Shown: positions 1 through 10,712, numbered from the stretch's first letter. The stretch: 64,000 nucleotides of DNA from Gonocerus acuteangulatus (GCA_946811695.1 OX328128.1:27622510-27686509); one strand, 5' to 3'. Notes: generated from the sequence alone by a model not told the origin. Program-made: numbers and translations.

Positions 1-1090
1 TATTTTCACTGGTTCAAGTAATATTTTTCGTATGTCCGAAAAATTGAAGAAAATATTTACTGCCCTAGTAATATTTTCGGAGACCCGATGATCGTGAGGG
101 TTAAGGCGTGAGCACTTAACACTCCGTGCCAAAGGTCGTGGGTTCGATTCCCACTAGGGGTGGTGGCTTTTCTTACGAAAAAAAGAAAAGGCATCACCCC
201 TATCCTGGCTAGAAAAGGGTGGTAACCTACAGATAACCCGTCCTAAAATTCGTAGTTAATTATAAATGGACGTTAAAATTTAAATAAATAGTAATATTTT
301 CCTTCCTCCTACAAACTAAGCAACATTTTCACTGGTCCAAGTAATATTTTCGTACGTCCTAAAACTAGAAGATTATTTTCAATAGCCCTAGTAATATTTT
401 CCTTCGTCCTAAAAACTGAACAATATTTTTATCGGCTCAAGCAATATTATGGTTCGTCCTAAAAATGAAAGAATATATTTACTGGCCCTTGTAATATTTT
501 CCTTCGTCCTTATAACTGAAGAATATTTTCATTGGCTCAAGTTAATATTATCGTTCGCTCTTAAAATGGCAGAATATTTTTACTGCCCTTAGTAATATTT
601 TCCTTTGTCCAAAAAACTAAAAAATATTTTCACCGACTCAAGCAATATTATCGTACGTTCTAAAAATAGAAGAATATTTTTACCGGTCCTAGTAATATTT
701 TCCTTCGTCCTTAAAACTGAAGAATATTTTCACTGGCTCAAGTAATATTATCTTTCGTTCCTAAAATGGCAGAATATTTATACTGGTCCTAGTAATATTT
801 TCCTTCTTCCAAAAAACCAAAAAATATTTTCACTGGCAGTAGTAATATTTTCCTTTCTCCTAAAAACTGAAGAATATTTTCCCCGGAATAAGCAATATTA
901 TCATACGTCCTAAAAATCTATGAATATTTTTACTGGTTCTAGTAATATTTTCCTCCGTCCGAAAAAATTAAGAATACTTTCACTGGTCTCAGCAATATTT
1001 TCGTTTGTCCTAGAAATAGAAAAATGTTTTCACTGGCCCTATATTTTCCTTCGTCCTAAAAATTGAAGAACATTTTCAATGGTTCTAATA
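1..1090. repeat. Satellite array, 50-bp monomers in 100-bp dimers
   Basis: About 17-18 diverged 50-bp monomers run head to tail. Each holds an 'actgg...taatatt' start, a 'cgtcct' centre and a 'gaatatttt' end. Two monomer types alternate: one has 'gccctagtaatattttcc', the other 'gctcaagcaatattatcg', so the higher-order period is 100 bp. A SINE interrupts the array at 79-288. The array may continue left of the window. It has no coding content. Confidence 0.9.
79..288 (+). mobile_element. SINE-A copy 1 (tRNA-derived head)
   Basis: A 210-bp insertion inside the satellite, flanked by a perfect 13-bp TSD, tagtaatattttc (66-78 and 289-301). The head has a good Pol III B box (GGTTCGATTCC, 141-151) in a tRNA-like arm; the A box is poorly matched. 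The body contains a small inverted repeat around 'cttttct...agaaaag'. The tail module at 211-240 (agaaaagggtggtaacct...) recurs in the 5S-derived SINEs. It ends in an A-rich 'taaataaa'. Because it splits a satellite monomer, it is younger than the array. Confidence 0.9.
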
Positions 1091-1610
1091 TAGCATTTGC
1101 AAATTTGATATTCTGTTTGATTTAATATTTACTGGCGCTAATTAAATGTAAAAATGTACCCGATGTAAAGTAATTTGAAATACTTCAGACTATTCGTGTG
1201 TTACAAAAACTAATTAAATGATAAATTAGATTATCAATTAAGAAAAAACTGATGAATTTTCTATTAAAACTGAAATGCGCCTTTAGTTATACTGTCCTTA
1301 CAGTGTGAGAAAAAAGGCAAATGAAAACTGCTGATACTTAAACACTAGATCAGTTACACGTGGAACGAAGGTCACCATTCTTGGCAGAGCTGCTCTTTAC
1401 AAGATGCAAGCAATAACTGGTTATAATATTATAGGTACACAGATTACATTGCAACCTTTATCTACTTAGGTAAATATCTACTCTATTCATGGTTATCTTA
1501 CATAGTTGGAGAGAGGAAAAACGAAAAAAATTAAACCTGTTTACCTAACAGATAAATGTACTTGCTGTTTATTTTTATTTAAGCATTAATTTTTGTTATT
1601 ATTATTTTTA
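1091..1610. other. AT-rich spacer, nothing recognised
   Basis: Single-copy-looking AT-rich DNA between the satellite and the first family R element. I see no long ORF, RNA gene or repeat shared with the rest of the window. Confidence 0.5.
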
Positions 1611-1732
1611 GCACTTTCCTCCGAAGGAAAGTAGCTATTGAGGTTGGACTCATGACTGAATTTTTGAAAAATTTCTTCAAATCTTCATCGATCCTACCTA
1701 GTAGACACCGAAAATGACCCCCGTTAAAATTC

Positions 1733-1766
<34 letters not shown>

Positions 1767-2287
1767 ATGTGTGTCTGTTAACACGATAGCGGCCAGAGTT
1801 TTTGTTTTTTCGTCACGAAACTTGGTATATAGCATTCAATTAGCATACGATTGAACGAGTTCGTTAACCACCAAAGTCGGTCCACCGGAAGGGGGGGTTT
1901 ACCCCGAACCCAAAACACTAATTTGACTATGTCAGCCGTAATATTTGTTATATTTCAACGAAACTTGGTATTCGTAGTGGTAATATAGAGAGAAAAGTGA
2001 GATATAAAAATGAACTAAATCGGTTCGTTAGAATGGGGGGTTTACTCCGGACCCACAATACCAATTCGCACCTACCACCCGTGATTTTTTGTATATTTCG
2101 ACGGAACTCGGTATTCGCAGTGGTAATCCACAGGTAAATATGTGTTGTAAAAATAAACTAATTTAAAAGAGAACTATTCATGTTTTTATTTTATTTATGT
2201 AGGACATTTTAAGCAAATTGTTTTGGAAAGCAGTCTACACTACCCAAATTCTGAGGAAAGTGCTTAGTTATGCAGCTCCTGCGTGAC
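1611..2287 (-). mobile_element. Family R interspersed element, copy 1
   Basis: The left end is a near-palindrome (actttcctccgaaggaaagt, 1613-1632) followed by 'agctattgaggttg'. It then has a short (TA)n at about 1733-1752, a 'cacgatagcggccagag' block, and two or three diverged modules of about 150 bp ('gggtttactccggaccca', 'cgaaacttggtattcg'). The right end reads 'ctgaggaaagtgcttagttatgcagc' before 'gcgtgacgg'. Other copies lie near 5.7, 13.4, 23.7, 31.5 and 59.1 kb. No transposase is seen. Both ends carry 'agcactttcctc' in opposite orientation, like a short TIR. Superfamily unassigned. Confidence 0.75.
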
Positions 2288-3080
2288 GGACTTTTATTTA
2301 CTTATTTATAGGCAGTATAATTTGATTAGCATGTTTCAGTTCTTATTTCTAGTAAAGGAATATAAACAGTTATTAGTTTGTTTGATTTTTTGTGAAAAAT
2401 TACAGATGTCTTTCCCAATTTCTTATCTTTTTTTTTTTTTTCTTAAATACTCATTTTACTGTTGAATTCAATTAAAAAACAAAACAATGAAAAATGGAAA
2501 TAAACTAAGAAACGAAATCGTTCAAAACAACGAAACCAACAGCAATACAGTAGTAAAAAATACTCAAACAGCATCATTGATTGTCATTCTACGCATCCAG
2601 TTTAACGGAAAAATAAATTTTACTACTATAAGAAATCACTGAAATAACAACCAATTTAAAACTGAGAGATACAGACAAAAAGAATCTTTCAAATAAACTT
2701 CAACGTTAGAAGCACCTATTTCTCCGCCCCATAAAAATTACTTCAGAAACGTTTTTATTGGGCATTGATTACGCTTTGAAGTAGTTAGTGTCAGTTAACC
2801 ACGATTTCCAAATCGTTGTAGAGATATTTAAGAAAATTCTAAAACTTCTCATGTCTGTTATTAATTTTTTTTTGTTTTTTACTCCTAATTTAACCAACAT
2901 CTAACTACCTCTTTCTGGATGATGTTAAAACATTTAGGAAATTTATCAATCTGAATCCAACGAATTTACGTACCCCACGAAAAATTAGTTAGAAAAACTA
3001 TTTTTTTGTCCTTTCTCGAATACGGTTACAGACATCGCACTGAAAACGGTTTCATTCGTTCGCCTACGTCAGATACATAC
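2288..3080. other. AT-rich stretch with old diverged repeat
   Basis: Positions ~2775-3060 resemble 61660-61860 and part of 26560-26660 ('accacgatttcc', 'tatttaagaaaat', 'cggttacagat'). This is an old interspersed repeat of a few hundred bases. Nothing coding is recognised. Confidence 0.4.
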
Positions 3081-3152
<72 letters not shown>

Positions 3153-3163
3153 AGAGAGAGAGT
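3081..3163. repeat. (TA)n then (GA)n microsatellite
   Basis: About 68 bp of uninterrupted TA followed by 'agagagagagag'. It is one of about a dozen long TA tracts in the window. Confidence 0.98.
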
Positions 3164-4333
3164 GACTAAAAAAGTACAGTAAGAAGAGGGTTGCTGGCTT
3201 TTCTTATGAGCCGCATTTTTTTTTTTTTTTCAAACTGAGAGAAAAGTATATATATATTTCTTTATTGATTATTACATCCTGTATATAAATTCATCTGGTA
3301 ATATGATGAATGATGCAATATGAAGGTTCTGTGAATATGAAGGCCTCCCAACTTCATCCTCGAAACCTCTTTTACATAAACTAGACTAGACCGGAAAATA
3401 ATTTTGGCGGGATTTAGACTCGTAATTTGGCGGGAATATAAATTCTAAACATTTCGAGTGTTACACTTGAGCAACAGCGTTTATTGTTGGCATCCTTTGT
3501 TAGTCAACTTTTTTTTTTTATTAGTGGTGGGTTTCTTTAGTAAATAGTCAGTAGTAGGTTTATTAGTGCCGTGGTGTCCTGTAATGAAATTTTAAAACAA
3601 ATTCTTAACGAATGGAACTTTTTTCATAGTATAACTGGTTTTTATTTGGTTCCTAAATGACATTCTAATAGTACAAATAATATTCCTTTAGCGAAAAATC
3701 ATCCAAAGTTTGAACAATAGGGGTTACAAATTGTCTGTAAGCCGTTAAACTTTTCCGCCACCCGAACCCTACAACAACTGAAATTGATAAACTAGTATTT
3801 TAGCAACATAGCACAATATTCATGTTGAATTTTCCTGATATTGTATTTGGCATATGACCAATAGAATATTAAACTGATATCACACACGATATGGGCTTTA
3901 TTAATATATAAGTTCTGCAGCAACGGTATCGATATAATGAATTATTCATACAATAAATCGATACGATAGTAAATCGGACCAACAGAAACCTTCGATTCAT
4001 GTAAATTTTCAATAAACACACATCACAACGGTCTGTAGGTTTGGGCGTCTTTTGAATGTTGAGGAACACACAAAAATATGTATTTTCATTATCTTTCTTT
4101 TTTTCTAAGGTACAGCCTAGATTGAAGTATTTGATCGTTAGAAGTACTTTGTAAATAAAAAAAAACACAATAAAACCTAAGGAATCGAATGTTCCGATTC
4201 ACAGGAATGTTGCAAGGTAAACGTCTCCTCTCTTCAGATCCAGATCAAATCAGAAAAAATAAAATAAATAATAATTAAATTACTCTTAATAATAAAATTA
4301 CTCTTAATAATTAAATTACTCTTAATAATTAAA
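3164..4333. other. AT-rich spacer, nothing recognised
   Basis: No repeat shared with the rest of the window and no convincing coding region. The 99-codon minus-strand frame at 3869-4168 has no recognisable domain and begins in A-rich sequence, so I treat it as random. Confidence 0.4.
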
Positions 4334-4412
4334 TAGACCGTCAAGCAGGAGCTGATTAATAAGCACATTCCTCAGAAACACTGCATTCCTAAATAATTTG
4401 CTTAAAACAACC
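4334..4412 (+). mobile_element. Family R right-end fragment (inverted)
   Basis: It reads 'cgtcaagcaggagctg...ctaaataatttgcttaaaa', the reverse of the right end of family R at 2160-2287. The same short fragment recurs at 27718-27802 and 40408-40490, so this end may spread as a separate short element. Confidence 0.6.
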
Positions 4413-4466
4413 TATATAAATGGGAAAAAATGGTAATAGTTTTAGTGTTTTATATTTGTAATTAGG

Positions 4467-4678
4467 AGGCCCGGTGGCCGTGAGTGTTAAGGCATGAGAA
4501 CTTAACACTCCGTGCCAAAGTTCGTAGGATTCCCACTAAAGGATGGTGGCTTTTCTTTAGAAAAAAGAAAAGGCATTAGCCTTATCCTGGCCAGAAAAGG
4601 GTGGTAACTTATAGATAACCCGCCTCAAAATTCTTAGTTAATAATAGTAGACGTTAAAATTTAAGTTAAAATAATATG
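4467..4678 (+). mobile_element. SINE-A copy 2
   Basis: Same head (cccggtggccgtgagtgtta), body and tail as copy 1, with a 10-bp TSD tgtaattagg (4457-4466 and 4679-4688). The B box is damaged by a deletion ('ttcgtaggattcc'), so it should not be transcribed efficiently. The tail module is at 4593-4622. A SINE-B starts directly after the downstream TSD. Confidence 0.9.
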
Positions 4679-4688
4679 TGTAATTAGG

Positions 4689-4849
4689 GGTCTCCCGTGG
4701 TTTAATGGCTAGCGCCTTGGATTCATAAGCGAGAGATGGTGGGTTCGATTCCCAACCTCCGGCAGGAATTTTATCATCCCACGGCTTGCTGGTAAAATTC
4801 CTCGCTGCACCCTGGATGTCGGCGCTAATGACCTAGATGTAGATGCGCC

Positions 4850-4893
<44 letters not shown>
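4689..4893 (+). mobile_element. SINE-B copy 1 (tRNA-derived head, poly-A)
   Basis: A tRNA-like head starts 'ggtctcccgtggtttaatgg' (A-box-like) and has a perfect B box GGTTCGATTCC (4742-4752). An anticodon-loop-like 'attcataag' lies between them. A body with an internal inverted repeat (ggaattttat / gtaaaattcc) leads into the tail module 'cggcgctaatgacctagatg' (4820-4851), then about 43 A. The 64-codon frame opening 'MRRKKKK' is just this poly-A and flank, not a gene. Confidence 0.93.
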
Positions 4894-4895
<2 letters not shown>

Positions 4896-4990
4896 TAATT
4901 ATAGCTGCTTTTGTTGTCTCTTGGCACTTTTTTGCTCTTCAATTACACAGGCACAAAAAAGTGGTATTTTCCAAAGACACCATGCATATC

Positions 4991-5244
4991 GCACTAGTAT
5001 TTCTAAAGTGACACAACTCAAAATAAAACTCAACTGAAAATGTGTCACTTTTGTCTATGTAGGGGGCTTAGCATAAAGACAGGAAGGGTGTACACAAGTG
5101 CCCTCTACTGTACAAGCTCTGAAGCTAGATACATAGAGTTTTGATGGTTGATAAAGAGATATTTGCCATCTCTTTTATTGTCATAAATATGACGTTGTGA
5201 ATAAAACTAATTTTTGAGCTGTGCCACTTTAGAAATACTAGTGC
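4991..5244. mobile_element. MITE-M copy 1
   Basis: A 254-bp element with about 33-bp terminal inverted repeats starting gcactagtatttctaaagtg. The middle contains 'acaagtgccctc' and 'ttttgatggttgataaa'. A second copy at 55866-56820 shares ends and middle, which confirms the boundaries. No ORF. The TSD is unclear ('tatcgc' / 'gcgtta'). Confidence 0.85.
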
Positions 5245-5272
5245 GTTATATTCTTATGTATTTCGACACGCT

Positions 5273-5533
5273 CAGAGTTGGGCAAACGTTAGCGCGCGCT
5301 AAAAGCTGATACCTCTCCGCTAATTTAGCGAAACTGTAGAAAGCCAGCGCTAATCTATTTATGAAATATCGTAATTGCTAATAGCTTAAGCTATAGTTAC
5401 AAGTTGTAACTTTAGCTTAAGCTATTAGCAATTACGATATTTCATAAATAGATTAGCGCTGGCTTTCTACAGTTTCGCTAAATTAGCGGAGAGGTATCGG
5501 CTTTTAGCGCGCGCTAACGTTTGCCCAACTCTG
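5273..5533. mobile_element. hAT-type foldback MITE
   Basis: A 261-bp near-perfect palindrome with about 128-bp arms, starting CAGAGTTGGGCAAACG. It is flanked by the 8-bp TSD GACACGCT (5265-5272 and 5534-5541). The 8-bp TSD and the CAGRGTTGGGC-like terminus are hallmarks of the hAT superfamily. The arms differ at very few positions, so it is either young or kept similar by arm-to-arm repair. It lies 28 bp from MITE-M. Confidence 0.95.
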
Positions 5534-5689
5534 GACACGCTGAATCCGAATCCGGAGTCCGTTTCACACCATCACGTCATGTTTAAGGGCATTTGAGGGT
5601 CAAACTTCGTATTAACTCGTTTAAGAAGACATAACTAGATCTTCCATGGTTTTGTTTTTATAATGTTCTCATTAATGATGCAAAATGGT

Positions 5690-6447
5690 AAGTGCAAATT
5701 TCAGGGTTCCTGAATAAACCCTTTCTCTTCATGAGACAATTTAGTTTATTTTTCAAAAGATCATTCTCTTTAGATACTTATTACGTATACCGAGTTTCCT
5801 TGCAATATAACAACAATTACGGGGGGTAATTAGGAAACTAGTAATTTAGGTCCAAATGAATTTGGACCCCCCCCCCTCCTCCGATGGACCGATTTTGCTG
5901 GTTAACGAACTCATTCAATCGTTAGCTATGGGAAGGATATATTTCATGTTTCTTGATGAAACATATACACGTATATCTTTACCTCGGAGGTAAGGGACTC
6001 CATATCACATATTTGTAATTGGTCAGGAGATTCAATTTTCCATAAATTTGAACTATTACAATTTGTTTCTTCATTTCTTATAGAAACAGCTCCAAGAAAA
6101 TGTTTCACATTGTTATTGGCATTGATTGGAAGAATTGATCATAGTAAAACAAAAGGAAGTCATACATGATTTTATTTTTCTCTTTCTTATCTTCGTTATT
6201 TACGGGAACAGGACATAGTGGTTACATGAATCGAAAAATCCACATTAGGAACATATTGTTAAGTAAATTTAATAAAAGAATGGATAAGGTGTCCTTCACC
6301 TCCGGGGTACAGATATACATACATACATTTTCGATATCAAGTCTACTACTTACAAGTAAGATCGATGAAGAATTGAATATATTTTTCAAAAGTTCTTTTA
6401 TGAGTCCAACCTCAATAGCTACAAACCTTCGGAAAGTGCTAAAATAA
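5690..6447 (+). mobile_element. Family R diverged copy
   Basis: Modules 'accgattttgctggttaacg' and 'caatttagtttatttttc' occur at about 5740-5930. The terminal part 'gagtccaacctcaatagct' lies at about 6400-6420, and the terminal palindrome is degraded ('ccttcggaaagtgctaaaa'). About 280 bp between ~6000 and 6285 are unrelated and could be an insertion. The opposite overlapping frames of 93 and 82 codons here are repeat-derived. Confidence 0.6.
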
Positions 6448-6986
6448 ATTATTTTGGAAAATAAATCCATATTAATCCGTTAAAGAATAAAATCCAAAAC
6501 ACCATAACATGACTAAATGACCGCTTTTATCGCAGACAATTAAACCGGTACGTTTCTAAAGTTAAATGTCAGTTTGTTGTTGTTAATTGGAAGTGATAAT
6601 GTTATTGTTTGGTAGTTAGTATGAGTAATGAGGCAACGAGTCATTATAAAGAACTGAACAATGAGAAAATTGCACCGTACTTCAGTCCAATGACACCTCA
6701 CCGAAGACTGCATGGAGTGCAACGATCTTGTAATTGTAAATAAATTGCATTCATTAAAACGGTTTTATTGTAAGGCTGAGAAATGGGACGATGTATGAAT
6801 GGGATAGCATATGATTCATGTTTATTCCTGGTCGGTCGGAGACGTAGTCTTAAAAAGATCTTATTGCAGGCGCGTTTAATTTATTTTTTTAACTTAGCTG
6901 GATTATCAGGTGAAATTTGATTTTGGGTGGATAATAAGAAGAATTTAAGATGTTCATTGACACAAATAGGGAAAAAAGCAACACAG

Positions 6987-7133
6987 TGCACAGGTTCCTA
7001 TAGATCACCGAAGTTAAGCAATGTCGGGCGTGGTCAGTACCTGAATGGGTGACCGACTACGTGCTGTTGGCATTAGAAAAGAGTGGCAACCTGTAGATAG
7101 CCCGGCGCTAATGGCCAAGATGTAGATGGGCCG

Positions 7134-7155
<22 letters not shown>
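6987..7155 (+). mobile_element. 5S rRNA-derived SINE (SINE3-like), copy 1
   Basis: The head matches 5S rRNA ('gatcaccgaagttaagcaat', 'gtcgggcg', 'gaatgggtgacc', 'gtgctgttggca'), including the A-box and C-box regions of the 5S internal promoter. The first ~20 bases of 5S are missing. The tail is a mosaic: 7074-7105 matches the SINE-A tail and 7103-7135 matches the SINE-B tail, followed by poly-A. A perfect 15-bp TSD, aaaaaagcaacacag, is at 6972-6986 and 7156-7170. It is a retroposed SINE and not a 5S gene. Confidence 0.93.
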
Positions 7156-7165
<10 letters not shown>

Positions 7166-7749
7166 CACAGGAAATATGAATTTCACAAATGTTTTGTGTT
7201 ATCACTTACCTCCGAAGAAAAGTAGCTATGTTAAATTAAGTTATGTAACTTGCAGCTTTACATGACGTCATTTAATTTTTTTGTCCAAGAAGATTTTCTG
7301 TGATTTTGTTTTGGGCGGAGGTGGGTGGTAGAGGGGGTGGAAGATAAATCACATACTTTTAATGATTCTTTTATAGGCATTATGAAAGAATCCCTAGTCA
7401 CGATTGTGTTATAGTTTTTTGCGTTTTTCTCGGAAACGAAGCGAAAACGAGAAAAATGCCAAAGGACTTTTTTTCTTTCTTTTTTTCATCCTGCATCGAT
7501 TCCCGAAGTTTTGCCGTTTTTTATGGGGACACTCTATGTACATGTGTGTGTGTGTATCCTCTTCTTTTAATAAAGACCTTATAGGTCAAAAATTGCATCA
7601 AAACTTCATTTAAACCATTTTATTTATGTCGACTAGTTTCTGGCAAACTTGGCCTCTTATACTTTTCTTATACTTTATTTTAAATCTTAAGGGAACAATC
7701 ACCAGCCATGGCTGGTCACGTACAAAAAACCGCCTATACATACATACAT

Positions 7750-7756
<7 letters not shown>

Positions 7757-7808
<52 letters not shown>
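7757..7808. repeat. (TA)n microsatellite
   Basis: A pure TA tract preceded by CA/TACA repeats. It abuts the 5'-truncated start of a SINE-C copy. The long 'YIYIYI' frame across it is an artefact. Confidence 0.97.
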
Positions 7809-7809
<1 letters not shown>

Positions 7810-8043
7810 TCTCTCATGGGTTGAATTCGGCCTGCCTGACCGTCCCTAGGCCAACCCAGCCTTTAATTAATTTAAAAATGGGTACCTTGGTGCTAATTAC
7901 TCTAGCTGTCGAAGCACAAAGAGGGAAATCAGACGGCCGGAGCATAGTACTGACCACACTATCTCCCTAGTGTGCCGTATGGTCATGAATCAGATACCTC
8001 TACAGTATCTGCCCCTCAGGGCCCTCGTGGCCTGTTACGTGGT
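7809..8043 (+). mobile_element. SINE-C fragment, 5'-truncated
   Basis: It carries the SINE-C body ('gggttgaattcggcctgcct', 'gaccgtccctaggccaaccc', 'actatctccctagtgtgccg', 'cagatacctctacagtatct') without the tRNA-like head, which is present in the copy at 33997-34334. (TA)n tracts lie on both sides (to 7808 and from 8048). Confidence 0.88.
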
Positions 8044-8047
8044 TTAT

Positions 8048-8048
8048 G

Positions 8049-8092
<44 letters not shown>
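8048..8092. repeat. (TA)n microsatellite
   Basis: A TA tract directly following the 3' end of the SINE-C fragment. Confidence 0.97.
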
Positions 8093-8100
<8 letters not shown>

Positions 8101-8730
8101 ATACAGGGTACTCGCGTAATATACAAGGTTTACCCCAAGGTACTCGTCAGACCACACCCAGACCATCAGGCTTCTCCGTGACCTGTACACAGCTTGCTTT
8201 TTACGCATTGGCTGTCAACTACGATATAACTTGTTTGTGGTATTATGTTGGGTGATAATCTTCCTTAATTGTGCTTGACGCAGGTCTAACATCAAACTCT
8301 TCTTTGGTGGCGTTGTTGAACCATTTCTTGTCGGATATAAGCTTAACCAGAAAAGCCTGGTAAAGTTATGGGAAACACGGCTTTCGTAGAGAATCGTCAC
8401 ATGGTCCCACGGTCCCATAGAACCGGTGCCCACGTTTCCAATCCGGGTCTGAAACCCCTTGACCCGAGCAGTTACCGGAGACTTCAGCACGTAGCTACAT
8501 CACGTAGGGGGCGATCATGTCCAGCTGTCCTCTTTACTTCCACAGGGATTGGAAGACCTTTGCAGACCACGGAACAGTTCTCCAGATCGATTCCTAAGGA
8601 AGACATCCATTTCCCTGAGTAATTTCTCTGGATGGGTTCGGCCAATAAGATAAAAGGCTTTCTTCAAGTGTCTCTCTTAGAGGAAACGCAGCTTGAAGGC
8701 GTGACCTCATACCTTGTCTCTGGATAATGT
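8093..8730. other. GC-richer block of unknown origin
   Basis: This stretch is clearly less AT-rich than its surroundings and has frames on both strands (8215-8490 minus, 91 codons; 8368-8622 plus, 84 codons). I recognise no domain in either. It could be a decayed retroelement or an old gene fragment. No second copy was noticed in the window. Confidence 0.3.
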
Positions 8731-10286
8731 TCTTCGTCAATTCTGTAATGGCTTTCACGATTTCTGGGTAAATTGAAACAATATACAGTATTGTACTTGT
8801 GCCGCAAACTCCTTAATAATAATGTTCCTGGCAATAAATTTAAATATTAGTAAAAATATTAATCATTGAATCGAAAATAAATTTAATGTTTTGCCGAGCA
8901 GTAAAATGTAGTATTTTCTGTGATACCTATGTCCTGTGGCAGCTAACAAGCCAGAACTAACCTGGTCACTGTAATATCCTCCTGTTATCAACCATACTGA
9001 CCCAGCGTCAGTGTTGCCCAAAAAAAAAAAAATAAAAATAATTGTCGCGTTAATAATTGCACAGGGGGTACACTGCAAAGCAGCCCTGCGTTTTAGGGCC
9101 TGTGATAACCAGTCCAGTGTGTAAATGGTGTCTACCATTGTATGTGCTCTCATGGTGTCTTCAGTTTTTTAGCATAAATATGCTTTAGCGATGACTAAAC
9201 TGGTAAAAAGTTACACAAGAGTGTCACAAAAATGTGTCCGCTGGTGTTCGCGCATGCGCTTTGGCCATGTACGAAAAAGAAGACTACATGACGAAGACAG
9301 TACATTACATAGGTTTGTCGGGTGGACATAAGGCATATTTATGTTCCTGAATTCTAGCAGCAGGCTCTAAACTAAATTAGTTTCTTTATCTGACATTATT
9401 TATTTCATCCTTATCGGTTATCTGTTTTTTTTTGTGTTTTTTTTTCGAATCATAATAGCGAACTTTATTTTACCAAGTTTTATTATGTTATTGGTTGTTT
9501 CTTGTTTTAAATTGCATTATCAGTAAAATTAGTATTGTAGTAAAATAAGCTAAGAAACGGTGAAATGTTTTGGTAATAAGTTTGGAGTGGCTGTGGTAAT
9601 CATGATGGCAGTGGCTAATCATTATGACGTAGTTTGTTTTGAATTCTCCTATCTATATAACCTTCCTCATAGCCTCTAACTGAAGTTATCGTTATTTCTT
9701 ATTTTAAAGAAAGATTTAACCCACGACAGAATGGAATTTTATTTGCCATGAAGCACATATTTACAGTTGATAATAACAGTAAAACGAATTTTCTAGTAAA
9801 ACAAGATACTTAAAATGACAACGAATTTTTGGTTGTTTAGAATACAGCCTTCTCACCAGTAGTCAAAGAGTAAGTACGTTTTCAGTACATAATTGTATTG
9901 ACTTATACAGATTTTATGTTCAGCGAGTTACCCGTTCACTAATGTCCAATCCGTAGCCTTGCTAGACATTTGACTTATCAATAATGGATAATTGATGTAT
10001 TGTGCTAAAAGAAAGGGATCGAACAGAGTAGAGGATGGAGAGGCAGAGAGAATTGAGTCACCGTACGAAAACTACGACAATTACAAATGCCCAGAAGTCC
10101 TGAGATTATGTTAGACTGAACGGTAAAACTGAAATTTCGTGACATGGTTTCCAAATTCATGACTTTTCGTGACTTTCGTGTCCTATTTTCAATTTTGTGA
10201 CATTTTCATGATTTTCGTGACTTTTTCGTTCAGTAGGCACCCTGTTATTGCATACTTCAGGAATATTCGTTTTGAATATTGTCAAT
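8731..10286. other. AT-rich spacer, nothing recognised
   Basis: No shared repeat, RNA gene or supported CDS. A cluster of 'ttcgtgac' motifs at about 10130-10230 is a local degenerate simple repeat. The 96-codon minus frame at 8863-9153 shows no recognisable domain. Confidence 0.4.
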
Positions 10287-10502
10287 AGAGGATTGATAGG
10301 TCAAGGACGGGATTCCAAAAAAGCATTTTTTTCAATTGTAATTTTTCGAAAAACAACTGAAATGTGAACAATTTGTATATTTTCCCAGTGTAACGGATAA
10401 GATCGATAGATTGAGGGCTGAATTTCAAAAAAATGTTTAAATTGTTATTTTTTGAAAAGCAACTAAAATGTGGGCAATATGAATATTTTTCAGTGTAGCA
10501 AA
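10287..10502. repeat. Two diverged tandem copies, unit about 110 bp
   Basis: The block with 'ttgataggtcaaggacggga...aacaactgaaatgtgaacaa...cccagtgtaac' is followed by a second with 'gatagattgagggctgaa...aagcaactaaaatgtgggca...ttcagtgtagc'. This is a tandem duplication with no supported coding function. Confidence 0.7.
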
Positions 10503-10712
10503 TAAAAAAAGCTTTAAAATGATGCCTCATTTATGAAAATTGATGAATTATTAAGGAAGTTAGGGCGTACTGACAACGAAAAAAAAAGCCATTGAGAAAT
10601 AATAATATATATAGATTGACCCTCCACTTCTTATAAGTAATGTAAAAGGTTAAAATATATACCATGTATTATTTTTACCAGCATAAAGTATTTCATTCAC
10701 TCATAAAATAAT

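Noticed and set aside
4689..4760. tRNA gene (also at 43212, 18482 minus, 34334 minus, 79)
   Set aside because: Good A/B boxes, but each is the head of a longer repeated element with tail and, in most cases, a TSD. They are SINEs and not tRNA genes.
6990..7075. 5S rRNA gene
   Set aside because: Truncated 5' end, mosaic SINE tail, poly-A and TSD show a retroposed SINE.
7626..7970. ORFs with long IYIYIY runs (also 8046, 13919, 13970, 24052, 62036)
   Set aside because: They read through (TA)n microsatellites. There is no evidence of translation.
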